A stretch of 64,000 nucleotides of DNA from Nonomuraea muscovyensis (GCF_014207745.1 NZ_JACHJB010000001.1:434001-498000), one strand, 5' to 3'; positions 50,547-60,094 are shown, counted from the first letter of the stretch. A program made the numbers and translations. The notes: generated from the sequence alone by a model not told the origin.

Positions 50547-52550
50547 ATGTCGGATCGCAAGCGGGACGGACGCCGCATCGCCGGCCGCTACCAGCTGCTG
50601 GAACCCATTGGCAAGGGTGGCATGGGCATCGTCTGGCGCGCCCATGACGAGCTGCTGGATCGCACGGTGGCGGTCAAGGAAGTCCGTTATGCCGCCGCTC
50701 TGGGTGACGAGGTGCAGCTGCTCAACCGGCGCACGATGCGCGAGGCGAGGGCCGCGGCCAGGTTCGAGCATCCCAACGTGATCGTCGTGCACGACGTGAT
50801 CGAGGAGGACGACCGCCCCTGGATCGTGATGCAGCTCGTCCAGTCGCGCTCGCTGGGCGCGGTCATCAAGCAGGACGGGCCGCTGAAGCCCAAGCGGGTG
50901 GCCGAGATCGGCCTGGCGGTGCTCGACGCCCTGCACCGCGCGCACGAGTCGGGGGTGCTGCACCGCGACGTCAAGCCCGAGAACGTGCTGCTGGCCGACG
51001 ACGGCCGGGTGGTGCTGACCGACTTCGGCATCGCCACGCTGGAGACCGAGACCCAGCTCACCGTGACGGGCCTGGCGGGCACTCCGGCGTTCATCGCGCC
51101 CGAGCGGCTCAAGGGGCTGCCCGCGCGGCGCGAGTCGGACCTGTGGTCGCTGGGCGCCACCCTCTACACCTCCGTGGAGGGCCGCTCGCCGCACGAGCGC
51201 GGCATGGCGCTGGCCACCATGCACGCGGTGCTGACCGACCCGCCGGACCCCGCGCCCAACGCGGGGCCGCTGGCCGAGGTGATCGACCTGCTGCTGGCCA
51301 AGGAGCCGGTGCAGCGTCCCTCGTACGAGGAGACCGAGCGGCTGCTGCGCGAGGCCATCGCCGCCTCCACCCCCCGGCAGGTGAGCAGGCCGTCTCCGCG
51401 GGCCACCGCGGTGATGCCCGCCCAGCGGCCGGGCGTCGAGCGGGCCCCGGTGGAGGACGACACCCCGACGGACCCCGACCTCGTGGCGCCCGGGGCGGCC
51501 GGTCCGCCCGCCTCGCAGCCCGCGCCCAAACCGGCGGCCAGGCCGTCGCGGCCCATCTCCGCGCGTCCCCTCTCCGCGCGGCCCGGTTCGGCCCGGTCCG
51601 ATTCCGGGCGACCCGAGCCCGCGCGGTCCGAGTCCGCACGGTCCGCCTCCCAACGGCCCGACCCCGCGTGGCCCGAGCCCGCGCGGGCCGAGCCCGCACG
51701 ATCCGCGTCGGCGGCGGAGCCGGCCGGCCCGTGGGCTCCCGAGCCCGCCCACGAGCTGCCCGAGACCGGCGCACGGCTCAGCCCGGCGACCGCGGACCCC
51801 GACGATCTCCTCCCACCGACCGCCCGATCGTCCCGGTCGGACCTGCGCGGCCGGCCCTGGCCGGTCGTCGCGGCGGCCGGCGCGGTCGTGCTGGTCGCGG
51901 CGATCGGCGGCTACCTGGGGCTCAACTCCGCCCCCGACCGCTCGTCCGGCTCCGAGCGCACCGGCGCCGTCACCACGCCGGCCACATCCGGGTCCGAGCC
52001 GTCCGACGGCGCCACGGGGTCGCCGACGGCCGAGCCGAGCCCGAGCGCGAGCCCCACCGGGTCGCCGAGCCCGAGCGCGTCACCCAGCGAGCCGGCGGAC
52101 GCGCTGCCCGAGGGCTGGAAGATGTACAAGGACAAGAAGATGGGCTTCTCGGTCGGCCTGCCGAAGGGCTGGGACGTGCACACCCGCAGCGGCCGCCAGG
52201 TCACCTTCCGCGGCCCGGGGGCGGGCCCCAAGTCCTACCTGCTGATCGAGGAGGCCGCGGACCCGGGTTCCGACCCGTACAAGGACTGGATCAAGCAGGA
52301 GCCGACACTCAAGCACAACTTCGGCGGCTACAAGAAGTTGTCCATCAAGAAGGTCGACTACCAGAAGGCCGCCGCCGACTGGGACTTCACCTGGAACGCC
52401 GACTCGGGTCCGTCGCGGGTGCGCAACCGGGGCTTCGTCACCGAGAACGGCCGCGGCTACGCCATCTACTGGCACACCCTCAACAGCCGCTGGAAGAAGG
52501 ACCTGCACTTCTTCGAGGGCTTCTGCGCGACCTTCAAACCCCGCAAGTAG
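50547..52550 (+). CDS. transmembrane Ser/Thr protein kinase
   Basis: A 667-residue kinase. Residues ~13-275 form a Hanks-type kinase domain: glycine loop IGKGGMGIVWRAHDE, Lys in VAVKEVRY, catalytic loop HRDVKPENVLL, DFG in LTDFGIATLE, and GTPAFIAPE. A Pro/Ser/Arg-rich linker leads to one membrane helix (about 437-456). The external C-terminal 148 residues (LPEGWKMYKDKKMGFSVG to the end) are not PASTA. The same module ends the next gene. ATG 50547 was preferred to nearby TTG codons. Confidence 0.92.
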   Translation: MSDRKRDGRRIAGRYQLLEPIGKGGMGIVWRAHDELLDRTVAVKEVRYAAALGDEVQLLNRRTMREARAAARFEHPNVIVVHDVIEEDDRPWIVMQLVQSRSLGAVIKQDGPLKPKRVAEIGLAVLDALHRAHESGVLHRDVKPENVLLADDGRVVLTDFGIATLETETQLTVTGLAGTPAFIAPERLKGLPARRESDLWSLGATLYTSVEGRSPHERGMALATMHAVLTDPPDPAPNAGPLAEVIDLLLAKEPVQRPSYEETERLLREAIAASTPRQVSRPSPRATAVMPAQRPGVERAPVEDDTPTDPDLVAPGAAGPPASQPAPKPAARPSRPISARPLSARPGSARSDSGRPEPARSESARSASQRPDPAWPEPARAEPARSASAAEPAGPWAPEPAHELPETGARLSPATADPDDLLPPTARSSRSDLRGRPWPVVAAAGAVVLVAAIGGYLGLNSAPDRSSGSERTGAVTTPATSGSEPSDGATGSPTAEPSPSASPTGSPSPSASPSEPADALPEGWKMYKDKKMGFSVGLPKGWDVHTRSGRQVTFRGPGAGPKSYLLIEEAADPGSDPYKDWIKQEPTLKHNFGGYKKLSIKKVDYQKAAADWDFTWNADSGPSRVRNRGFVTENGRGYAIYWHTLNSRWKKDLHFFEGFCATFKPRK

Positions 52551-52560
52551 GCTTCCCGAC

Positions 52561-54375
52561 GTGGAAAGGCAGGTCGGCAACCGCTACCGCCTCGTCGAGC
52601 CGATCGGCGAGGGCGGCATGGGCGTGGTCTGGCGCGCCTACGACGAGCTGCTCGACCGCACGGTGGCGATCAAGGAGGTCCGCTACACCGGGATCGGCGA
52701 CGACCAGCGGGCCCAGCTCAACCGCCGCACCATCAGGGAGGCCAGGGCCGCGGGCCGGCTCGACCATCCCTCGGTGGTCGTCGTGCACGACGTCGTCGAG
52801 GAGGACGGCCGCCCGTGGATCGTGATGCAACTCGTCCGGTCGCGCTCGCTGGGCCAGGTGATCCGCGAACACGGGCCGCTTCCGGTCGGGCAGGTCGCGG
52901 CGATCGGCTGGCAGGTGCTCGACGCACTGCGCGCCGCGCACGCCACCGGCGTGCTGCACCGTGACGTCAAGCCCGAGAACGTGCTGCTGGCCGACGACGG
53001 CCGGGTGGTGCTGACCGACTTCGGCATCGCCTCGCTGGAGGCGGAGGCGGGGCTGACCGCCACCGGCGGCCTGGTGGGCACGCCCGCCTACATGTCGCCC
53101 GAGCGGCTGCACGGCGATCCGGCCCGGCCCGAGTCCGACCTGTGGGCGCTGGGCGCGACGCTGTACGCGGCGGTGGAGGGCGCGCCGCCGTACAAGCGCG
53201 ACTCGTGGGCGGCGACAGTCGCGGCGGTGCTGCGCGACGAGCCCGAGCCGCCCCGGCGGGCGGGCCCGCTGGCGCCGGTCGTCATGGGGCTCCTCCACCG
53301 CGACCCGGCCGCCCGGCTGCCCGCCGCCGAGGCCGCGGGCCTGCTGCGCGCCGCCGCGGGCCACGCCCTCGCTCCGGGGGCCGGGCCCGTGCCCGGTTTC
53401 CCCGCGTACCCGCCACCGGCTCCCCACCCCGCGGCTCCCGGTATCCATGCCGTTCCCGGTGTCCATGCCGCTCCCGGTGTCCATGCTCCCGGTGTCCAGG
53501 CCGCCCCCGACCACGCCGGTCGCACCGCCCCCGACCACGGCGGCCGCACCGCTCCAGGCCACGACGGCCGCACCGTCCAGGGCCGCGGCGGCCGGCCGGT
53601 TCCCGGTCCCCCGGCGGAGTCCGGCGCCGGTCACCCGGCACCGCCCGGGGGCGGGAGGCGGTGGCCCACCGCCGTGGTGCGGGTGGCCGCCGCCGTGGCC
53701 GCGGCGGCCGCGCTCGGTGTGGGCGCCGTGCTGCTGGCCGACCGTACGGACTCCCCGGCGAGCAGCGCCTCCACCGCCGACCGGCCGGGCGCGGCGACCC
53801 CCGCCGCGTCGAACGGCACCCGGCCGATCACCACGGACAACGCCACACCCGACACCACCTCCGGCGCCACACCGGGCGCCACGCCACGGTCCACGCCGTC
53901 CGCCACGAGGCGGGTCGTCCCGCCCGCCGGGTGGCGCTCCTACACCAGCGCGGCCGGACGCTTCTCGGTCGCGATCCCCCGCGGCTGGCAGGCCGTCCAG
54001 AGCGACACGCGGGCCAGCGTGACCGTCCGGGCCCCCGGCTCCCCCAGCAGGCTGATCATCGAGTGGACCGTCGCCGAGCGCCCCTGGACCGATCCTGCGC
54101 GACACTGGGCCGACCTGGAGAAGGAGATCCTGGCCAAGGGCGAGTTCACCGGCTACCGGCGCCTGTCCATCGAGCCCACCACCTACCTGGGCCGTCCCGC
54201 GGCCGACTGGGAGTTCACCCGCGCGGCCAACGGCACCGTGATCCACGTGGTCAACCGCGGCTTCCGCACCGCCGCCGGCCGCCCGTACGCGATCTACTGG
54301 GAGACCACCGAGGCCCGCTGGCCGCGCGAGCGCCGCTTCTTCGAGACGTTCGCCAAGACCTTCACCCCCCGTTGA
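52561..54375 (+). CDS. transmembrane Ser/Thr protein kinase, paralogue of the upstream kinase
   Basis: A 604-residue kinase with all key residues: VAIKEVRYT, HRDVKPENVLL, LTDFGIASLE, GTPAYMSPE. The kinase domain (~1-265) is close to that of 50547-52550. A His/Pro/Ala repeat linker (VPGVHAAPGVHAPGVQ) precedes the membrane helix (~369-393). The external end (VVPPAGWRSYTSAAGRFSVA to the end) shares the GYRRLSI, AADW and FFETFAKTF pattern of the upstream kinase. Ten bases separate the two genes, so a tandem duplication is likely. Confidence 0.92.
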   Translation: MERQVGNRYRLVEPIGEGGMGVVWRAYDELLDRTVAIKEVRYTGIGDDQRAQLNRRTIREARAAGRLDHPSVVVVHDVVEEDGRPWIVMQLVRSRSLGQVIREHGPLPVGQVAAIGWQVLDALRAAHATGVLHRDVKPENVLLADDGRVVLTDFGIASLEAEAGLTATGGLVGTPAYMSPERLHGDPARPESDLWALGATLYAAVEGAPPYKRDSWAATVAAVLRDEPEPPRRAGPLAPVVMGLLHRDPAARLPAAEAAGLLRAAAGHALAPGAGPVPGFPAYPPPAPHPAAPGIHAVPGVHAAPGVHAPGVQAAPDHAGRTAPDHGGRTAPGHDGRTVQGRGGRPVPGPPAESGAGHPAPPGGGRRWPTAVVRVAAAVAAAAALGVGAVLLADRTDSPASSASTADRPGAATPAASNGTRPITTDNATPDTTSGATPGATPRSTPSATRRVVPPAGWRSYTSAAGRFSVAIPRGWQAVQSDTRASVTVRAPGSPSRLIIEWTVAERPWTDPARHWADLEKEILAKGEFTGYRRLSIEPTTYLGRPAADWEFTRAANGTVIHVVNRGFRTAAGRPYAIYWETTEARWPRERRFFETFAKTFTPR

Positions 54376-54387
54376 GGTGAGCGGCGC

Positions 54388-55248
54388 GTGAAGGAGCAGG
54401 CGAGGTTCTGGCGGCATCCGGCGGTGCCGGGCGTCGACCTGCTCAAGGCCCGCTACGTCACCCACCGCTTCACCCGGCACGCCCACGCGGAGTTCGCGAT
54501 CGGGCTGATCCTCGACGGCGTCGAGGAGTTCGATCACGGCGGCTCGCTGCGCCGGGCCGGCGCGGGCGAGATCGTGCTGGTCAACCCGGAGGTCGCGCAC
54601 ACCGGCCACCCCGGCACACCCGGCGGCTGGGCCTACCGGATGCTCTACCCGTCGCTGGAGTCGATGGCCGAGATCGCCGCCGACCTGGGCCGGCCGCGCG
54701 GGACCCCCTGCTTCCCCGAGCAGGTGGTGGGCGACCCGGCACTCGCCGCGCTGCTGAGCCGGGCGCACCGGGCGGCCGAGCTGGGTGACGACCTGGCGGC
54801 CTCGACGCTGACGCGCACGCTGTTCGGCCGGCTGCTGGCCCGCCACGGCGCGCCGCGCCCCCTGGCCGATCCCGTGGCCGATCCCGTGGGCGCTCCCGGG
54901 GCGGAGCTCGCGTCGGCGGGGCGGCGGGCCGTCCAGGAGGCGATCGAGCTGCTCGGCGAGAGCCTGCTCGACCCGCCGACGCTCGACCGGCTGGCGCAGA
55001 GCGTGCGGGCCAGGCCGTTCCCGCTGCTGCGGGCGTTCAAGGCCGAGACGGGGCTGCCGCCGCACGCCTACCTCATCTCGCTGCGGGTACGGCGGGCGCG
55101 CCGGCTCCTGGCGTCGGGCAGGACGCCCGCGGAGGTGGCGGCCGAGGTGGGCTTCACCGACCAGGCCCACCTGACCCGGCATTTCAAACGGATCGTGGGC
55201 GTGCCGCCCGCGGCGTACCAGCGAGCCGCAGGAACGTACAAGACCTGA
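54388..55248 (+). CDS. AraC family transcriptional regulator
   Basis: A 286-residue regulator with an N-terminal cupin ligand domain (HRFTRHAHAEFAIGLILDG) and a C-terminal double helix-turn-helix (RTPAEVAAEVGFTDQAHLTR, then HFKRIVGVPPAAYQ). It precedes azlCD in the same direction with a 29-base gap and very likely controls that branched-chain amino-acid exporter. Confidence 0.92.
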   Translation: MKEQARFWRHPAVPGVDLLKARYVTHRFTRHAHAEFAIGLILDGVEEFDHGGSLRRAGAGEIVLVNPEVAHTGHPGTPGGWAYRMLYPSLESMAEIAADLGRPRGTPCFPEQVVGDPALAALLSRAHRAAELGDDLAASTLTRTLFGRLLARHGAPRPLADPVADPVGAPGAELASAGRRAVQEAIELLGESLLDPPTLDRLAQSVRARPFPLLRAFKAETGLPPHAYLISLRVRRARRLLASGRTPAEVAAEVGFTDQAHLTRHFKRIVGVPPAAYQRAAGTYKT

Positions 55249-55277
55249 CATCTGCCCAGGTCATAGCCTCAGGTGGT

Positions 55278-55940
55278 ATGGAAGAGACATCGCACCGTGC
55301 CGCCGCCATACGGGACGGGCTCGGCGTGGGCGTGGCCGTGGGGCTGGCCGGGCTCGCCTTCGGGGCCGCGGCCGTCACCGCGGGGATGAGCATCGCCCAG
55401 GCCTGCGTCCTGAGCCTGCTGGCGTTCACCGGGGCCTCGCAGTTCGCGCTGGCCGGAGCCGTGGGGGCGGGCGGCGACCTGGCCGCGTCCGCCGCCGGCG
55501 CGCTGCTGCTCGGCGGCCGCAACACCCTGTACGGCCTGCGCCTGGCCGGGCTGCTGCAGGCCCAAGGGCCACGCAAGCTGCTCGTCGCCCAGGGCGTGAT
55601 CGACGAGACCACCGCGGTCGCGCTGGCCCAGCCCAGCCCGGCGGCGGCGCGGGCCGGGTTCACCGCCACGTTCGCCGCCGTGTACGTCACCTGGAACCTC
55701 ACCACCCTGGGCGGCGCCGTCGGCACGTCCTTCCTGGGCGACCCGCGCATGCTGGGGCTCGACGTGGTCGGACCGGCCACGTTCCTGGCGCTGCTGTGGC
55801 CCCGGCTGGTGCGCAGTGCCGAGCTGAGGTGGCTGGCGGCGGGCGGCGCGGCGATCGCGCTGACCGCAACGCCGTTCCTGCCGCCGGGCGTGCCCGTGCT
55901 GCTGTCGGCGGTGGCCGTGCTGGTGGTGATGGTGCGATGA
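55278..55940 (+). CDS. azlC: AzlC family branched-chain amino-acid exporter subunit
   Basis: A 220-residue membrane protein with the AzlC motif (LLAFTGASQFALAGA) and about six hydrophobic segments. With AzlD it exports branched-chain amino acids or related compounds. ATG 55278; TAGCCT seven bases upstream could be a -10 for an internal start. Stop overlaps azlD (ATGA). Confidence 0.92.
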   Translation: MEETSHRAAAIRDGLGVGVAVGLAGLAFGAAAVTAGMSIAQACVLSLLAFTGASQFALAGAVGAGGDLAASAAGALLLGGRNTLYGLRLAGLLQAQGPRKLLVAQGVIDETTAVALAQPSPAAARAGFTATFAAVYVTWNLTTLGGAVGTSFLGDPRMLGLDVVGPATFLALLWPRLVRSAELRWLAAGGAAIALTATPFLPPGVPVLLSAVAVLVVMVR

Positions 55941-56248
55941 CGCTGTGGTGGGCGATCGCCGTGGTCTGTGTGGGCTGCTACGCGTTCAAGCTGGCCGGGC
56001 TGGCGGCTCCGCGCTGGGTCCTGGAGCATCCGGTGGTGAGCCGGTTCGCCGAGCTGGTGCCGGTCGCGCTGCTCGCGGCGCTGGTGGCGGTGCAGATGTT
56101 CAGCGAGCAGGGCCGGCTCCATTTCGACCCGGCCCGTACGGCCGGCCTGGCCGCGGCGGTGGTCGCCCTGCTGCTCCGCGCCCCTTTTTTGGTGGTCCTG
56201 GCCATTGCCGCCGTTATTACTGCGCTTGTCCGGGTCTTTAGCGGGTAG
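55937..56248 (+). CDS. azlD: AzlD family transporter subunit
   Basis: A 103-residue, three- to four-helix membrane protein typical of AzlD (MTLWWAIAVVCVGCYAFKLAG, then RFAELVPVALLAALVAVQMF). It overlaps the azlC stop by four bases. It pairs with AzlC as a two-component amino-acid exporter under the upstream AraC regulator. Confidence 0.92.
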   Translation: MTLWWAIAVVCVGCYAFKLAGLAAPRWVLEHPVVSRFAELVPVALLAALVAVQMFSEQGRLHFDPARTAGLAAAVVALLLRAPFLVVLAIAAVITALVRVFSG

Positions 56249-56257
56249 TCGCCCCGC

Positions 56258-57739
56258 ATGTCCGAATCAGCGGGGATGGTCGGTGGACGATACCGGCTGC
56301 TCAGGACCATTGGCCAGGGCGGCATGGGAACGGTGTGGCAGGCGCACGACGAGGTGCTGGGCCGCGACGTCGCGGTGAAGGAGGTGCACCCGCCGCCGGA
56401 CCTGACCGGCGCGGAGCGTGAGGTGTTCAGCGTGCGCACCTTCCGCGAGGCGAGGGCGGCCGGGCGGGTGGCGCACCCGGGCGTCGCCACGGTCTACGAC
56501 GTGCTGGAGGAACACGGTCACCCGTGGATCGTCATGCAGTTCGTCCGTTCGCGCACCCTGGGCGAGTTCGTGCGCGAGGAGGGGCCGCTGCCGCCCGCCA
56601 GGGCTGCGGCCGTGGGGCTGCAACTGCTGGAGGCGCTGCGCGCGGCGCACGCCGCGGGCGTTCTGCACCGCGACGTCAAGCCCGACAACGTGCTGCTGAC
56701 CGACGACGGCAGGGCGGTGCTGACCGACTTCGGCATCGCCACCACCGAGGACGAGACTCCGGTCACCCGGACGGGCATCCTGCTCGGCACGCCCGCGTTC
56801 ATCTCCCCCGAACGGGCCGCCGGCGCCCAGGCGAGCCCCGCCTCGGACCTGTGGTCGGTCGGGGTGACGCTGTACGTCGCCGTCGAGGGCCACTCGCCGT
56901 TCCAGCGCCCGCACGCCCTGGCCACGCTCGGCGCGGTCATGCACGACGAGCCAGCGCCGCTGGCCCGAGCGGGCGTGCTGGGGCCGGTCCTGCTGGGGTT
57001 GCTGCGCAAGAACCCCGCCGAGCGGATGACCCTGGACGAGGCGCGGCTGCGGCTGCACGCCGTCGTCTCGGGCAGCGCCCCGGAGCCGACGGCGCCGGTG
57101 GCCGTCCCGCCGATCCCGCGGCAGGCGCCGTCCGTCACCGCCACGCCCACCGCCACGCCCACCGAGCCGCCGAAGCCGCCCGCCGGGCAGCACGCGCGGC
57201 CGCCCGCCCCGCGTCGCGGGGCCCCGCTGGCCGCCCTGGCGGCCGGGGTGATCGCCGTCGGGCTGGCCGCGGGCGGCCTCGCCTGGTGGGCGCAGCGGGG
57301 CGAGGACGACCGGCCGCCGGCGACCGTACCGGCCGTCGTCAGCTCCGGCGGCCCGAAGGCGTCCACCGAGGACTCGCGGACCCCTTCGGGGACGCGCCCC
57401 ACCGAACCCGCCGTCGTTCCCGACGAGCCACGCGCGGGGCGGGGCACCCCGCCCTCGGGCGGAACCCGGCAGCCCGCCCGTGACCGTTCGGGCGAGCCCA
57501 CCCGCGAGCCCACCCGGGAGCCGACGGGACAACCCACGCGGGAGCCCACAGCGAAACCCACCGCGAAGCCCACCGGGAAGCCCACGAAGGAGCCGGCCAA
57601 GGAGCCCTCCTCGCGCGCCCCCGGCCAGGTCGATCCGGCCGGCGACGGCGAAAGCGACGGTAGGCAGGCGCAGGACGACAACGGCACGAAGCCGAAGCAG
57701 GTCGCCGCGAAGGGCCCCAAGAGCGGCAGGAAGTCCTGA
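56258..57739 (+). CDS. transmembrane Ser/Thr protein kinase with EPT/KPT repeat tail
   Basis: A 493-residue kinase: IGQGGMGTVWQAHDEVLG, VAVKEVHPP, HRDVKPDNVLL, LTDFGIATTE and GTPAFISPE in the first ~270 residues. A membrane helix lies at ~321-345. The external part is only a disordered, charged repeat tail (EPTREPTREPTGQPTREPT, then KPTAKPTGKPTKEP), quite unlike the globular ends of the two other kinases. It lies 10 bases after azlD, so it may be co-transcribed. Confidence 0.92.
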   Translation: MSESAGMVGGRYRLLRTIGQGGMGTVWQAHDEVLGRDVAVKEVHPPPDLTGAEREVFSVRTFREARAAGRVAHPGVATVYDVLEEHGHPWIVMQFVRSRTLGEFVREEGPLPPARAAAVGLQLLEALRAAHAAGVLHRDVKPDNVLLTDDGRAVLTDFGIATTEDETPVTRTGILLGTPAFISPERAAGAQASPASDLWSVGVTLYVAVEGHSPFQRPHALATLGAVMHDEPAPLARAGVLGPVLLGLLRKNPAERMTLDEARLRLHAVVSGSAPEPTAPVAVPPIPRQAPSVTATPTATPTEPPKPPAGQHARPPAPRRGAPLAALAAGVIAVGLAAGGLAWWAQRGEDDRPPATVPAVVSSGGPKASTEDSRTPSGTRPTEPAVVPDEPRAGRGTPPSGGTRQPARDRSGEPTREPTREPTGQPTREPTAKPTAKPTGKPTKEPAKEPSSRAPGQVDPAGDGESDGRQAQDDNGTKPKQVAAKGPKSGRKS

Positions 57740-57749
57740 GGGCGGCGGG

Positions 57750-58679
57750 TCAGGACTCGGCGCGCACCAGGTCGAGGGCCTTCTGCAGATCCTCGGGGTA
57801 GTCGGTGCCGAACGACACCCACTCCCCCGTGCTCGGGTGCTCGAACGCGAGCGACACGGCGTGCAACCACTGACGGCCGACGCCCAGCCGGGCCGCGATC
57901 GTCGGGTCGGCGCCGTACATGAGGTCGCCCACGCAGGGGTGGCGTAGCGCCGACATGTGCACGCGGATCTGGTGGGTGCGCCCGGTCTCCAGCTTGATGT
58001 CGAGCAGCGACGCCGCGCGGAAAGCCTCGATCGTGTCGTAGTGGGTGACCGACGGCTTGCCGCCCGCCACGACCGCGAAGCGGCCGTCGCCCGACGGGTG
58101 CCGGTCGATGGGCGCGTCGACCGTGCCCCGGAACGGGTCGGGATGCCCCTGCACCAGCGCGTGGTAGCGCTTGTCGACCGTGCGCTCCTTGAAGGCGCGC
58201 TTGAGCCAGGAGTAGGCGTGCTCGCTCTTGGCCACCACCATCACGCCGGTCGTGTTGGCGTCGAGCCGGTGCACGATGCCCTGGCGTTCGGCCGCGCCGC
58301 TGGTGGCGATGGTGTGGCCGGCGCCGAGCAGGCCGCCGAGGACGGTGGGCCCGGTCCAGCCGACGGTCGGGTGGGCCGCCACGCCGATGGGCTTGTCGAC
58401 CACGACGATGTCGTCGTCCTCGTGGACGACGCGCATGCCGGGCACCGGCTCGGCGACCGGCACGGGGGCGCTGACCGGGGGCGGGAGCGTCACGTCGAGC
58501 CAGGCTCCGGCGTGCACCCGGTCGGACTTGGCGGGCGACCGGCCGTCGACCAGCACCTCGCCGGCCGCGATCAGCTCGGCCGCCCGGGTGCGGGAGAAGC
58601 CGAACAGCCGGGACAGGGCGGCGTCGAGGCGCTCGCCTTCGAGCCCGTCGGGCACGGGCAGGCTCCGCTGCTCGCTCAT
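57750..58679 (-). CDS. rluD: RluD-type 23S rRNA pseudouridine synthase
   Basis: A 309-residue RluA/RluD-family enzyme. An S4 RNA-binding domain ([19 protein letters not shown]) precedes the catalytic domain, whose Asp is in [20 protein letters not shown]-terminal [10 protein letters not shown] is conserved. ATG 58679 overlaps the lspA stop (ATGA). RluD modifies helix 69 of 23S rRNA in characterised members. Confidence 0.93.
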   Translation of the reverse strand: MSEQRSLPVPDGLEGERLDAALSRLFGFSRTRAAELIAAGEVLVDGRSPAKSDRVHAGAWLDVTLPPPVSAPVPVAEPVPGMRVVHEDDDIVVVDKPIGVAAHPTVGWTGPTVLGGLLGAGHTIATSGAAERQGIVHRLDANTTGVMVVAKSEHAYSWLKRAFKERTVDKRYHALVQGHPDPFRGTVDAPIDRHPSGDGRFAVVAGGKPSVTHYDTIEAFRAASLLDIKLETGRTHQIRVHMSALRHPCVGDLMYGADPTIAARLGVGRQWLHAVSLAFEHPSTGEWVSFGTDYPEDLQKALDLVRAES

Positions 58680-59269
58680 GCCTTGCCCTCCTTCGTGCCG
58701 TCGATCTGGTAGCCCCGCCAGGCCAGGATCACCGCGAGGATCCCGCCGCAGACGATCGCCGAGTCGGCGATGTTGAAGATGGGGAAGTAGTCGATCACGG
58801 GGAAGTGACCGGGCAGGACCTCGATGAAGTCGACCACGTGCCCCTGGAACTGCGTGCTCCTGCCGAATCCCGAAGGATGGCGCAGCAACCGGTCGGTCAG
58901 GTTGCCGAACGCGCCGCCCAGGAGCATGCCCAGGGTGATGGCCCACGGCCGGCTCCGCAGGCTGCGCGCCGTGCGCAGGATGGCGATCACCACGCCGGCC
59001 GCGATGAAGGTGAAGACGATCGTCATCCCGGTGCCGATGCTGAACGCGGCGCCGGAGTTGAAGATCAGCCTGAACTGCAGGACGTCCGGAACGACCACCA
59101 GAGGACCCTGGCGGTTCTCCAGAGTCGCCAGCGCCCACGTCTTGGTGAGCAGGTCGCTCACGTAGATGACCGCCGCCAGCACGCCGAGGACGACGAACAG
59201 GCGGCGGTCACGCGGCGGCGCGGCCTTCGGCGCTACCGGCGTTCCTCCTTCTGCTTGCAGGTCACGCAC
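58676..59269 (-). CDS. lspA: lipoprotein signal peptidase II
   Basis: LspA cleaves diacylglyceryl-prolipoproteins after Lgt (11834-12979). The protein has four membrane helices and the aspartyl-protease residues in GNLTDRLLR and [12 protein letters not shown]. The start is unclear: GTG 59269 gives 197 residues and overlaps the dksA/traR 3' end by 36 bases. A perfect AGGAGG just inside is followed by GTA instead of ATG/GTG/TTG. Later GTGs would cut the first helix. I report GTG 59269. Confidence 0.9.
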   Translation of the reverse strand: MRDLQAEGGTPVAPKAAPPRDRRLFVVLGVLAAVIYVSDLLTKTWALATLENRQGPLVVVPDVLQFRLIFNSGAAFSIGTGMTIVFTFIAAGVVIAILRTARSLRSRPWAITLGMLLGGAFGNLTDRLLRHPSGFGRSTQFQGHVVDFIEVLPGHFPVIDYFPIFNIADSAIVCGGILAVILAWRGYQIDGTKEGKA

Positions 59270-59622
59270 AGCGTCGCCCTCGGGAACGCCTGAAGGCGTT
59301 CCTTGCCGATCGGCTTGTGGCACGATTCGCACACTCCATAGGTCCCTGCGTCGATCCTGGCGATCGCACGTTCGTTCTGCGCGAGCAGGTCGCGCGCATT
59401 CAGGGTAAGGGCGATCTCGCGTTCGCGCTCGTACGTCTTCGCGCCGGCATCCGCCTGGTCGTCGCCCGCCCCCTGGGTGACGTCCCCCGAGGCGATCTCC
59501 ATCTCGTGCCGCAGGATGTCGGCGTTCAGCTCGTCGGCCTCCTGCTGCAGCACGCCGCGTACCTCGGCCAGTTCCTCGTCCGACCACATCGTGGGTGTAG
59601 CGGTCTGCGTGACTGCCGTCAT
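59233..59622 (-). CDS. DksA/TraR family zinc-finger protein
   Basis: A 129-residue protein with a coiled N-terminal half (SDEELAEVRGVLQQEADELN) and a C4 zinc finger: CESCHKPIG and [11 protein letters not shown]. DksA/TraR proteins bind RNA polymerase in the secondary channel. It lies upstream of lspA, overlapping its start, and is divergent from the ileS leader. The gene is common next to lspA and ileS in actinomycetes. Confidence 0.92.
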   Translation of the reverse strand: MTAVTQTATPTMWSDEELAEVRGVLQQEADELNADILRHEMEIASGDVTQGAGDDQADAGAKTYEREREIALTLNARDLLAQNERAIARIDAGTYGVCESCHKPIGKERLQAFPRATLCVTCKQKEERR

Positions 59623-59881
59623 GGCTGCCTCCTGGTGACAAGGCCGCTGATCAAGGCCTGAATGGTGCGGGCAGCTTAGGTGCCCCCCTAACAGAGCGGC
59701 AAACGACCCACCGGCCGATTTACCTCTCCGGTACTATCCCGCCGCGCTGGTTCAACTCCTCCCGAGTCCAAGTCCATTCCCCAACTTTGTCGCCGTTTGC
59801 GAGTTGCCGACCGGAGCCAGGGCTCTCACCAGCAAAACCTGGAAGCCTTACGTCCCGCTCTGCGTTAAGGTGTGAAGCACT
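59623..59881. other. non-coding region between dksA/traR and the ileS T-box
   Basis: 259 bases with no supportable gene. It must hold the divergent promoters. TACTAT (59732-59737) and TAAGGT (59866-59871) match the TANNNT form of a -10, the latter close to the T-box leader start, but neither has a good -35. Short open frames across the leader are shadows of the RNA element. Confidence 0.6.
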
Positions 59882-60084
59882 GCAAGGCGTCGATGGGGCC
59901 CTCACTGTGAGGGATATCACCCCGGAGCCGCCGGAAGAACGGCTCCGCGCGGAGCTCACTAGACCCGGCAGCAGGCCCGAACGAAGTGGGTCTCGGTCGC
60001 CCGAGGCCAAGAAGGGTGGTACCGCGGGGCCGCGTCAGGCTTCGTCCCTTCACGCCGATCTGTCGCCCAGTGACCGCGTGGAGG
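59882..60084 (+). promoter_or_regulatory. T-box riboswitch of ileS, ultrashort stem I, translational type
   Basis: Stem I is very short: GGGG (59894-59897) and CCCC enclose a CCCTCA/TGAGGG hairpin with ATATCA on its 3' side, presenting the Ile codon AUC (59916-59918). The T-box core GGGTGGTACCGCG (60014-60026) has UGGU for the tRNA acceptor end. The antisequestrator pairs AAGGG (60012-60016) with CCCTT (60046-60050). In the off state CCTTCACGC (60047-60055) pairs with GCGTGGAGG (60076-60084), hiding the Shine-Dalgarno GGAGG. Uncharged tRNA-Ile should therefore turn translation on. Confidence 0.9.
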
Positions 60085-60094
60085 CTCGCCCGAG

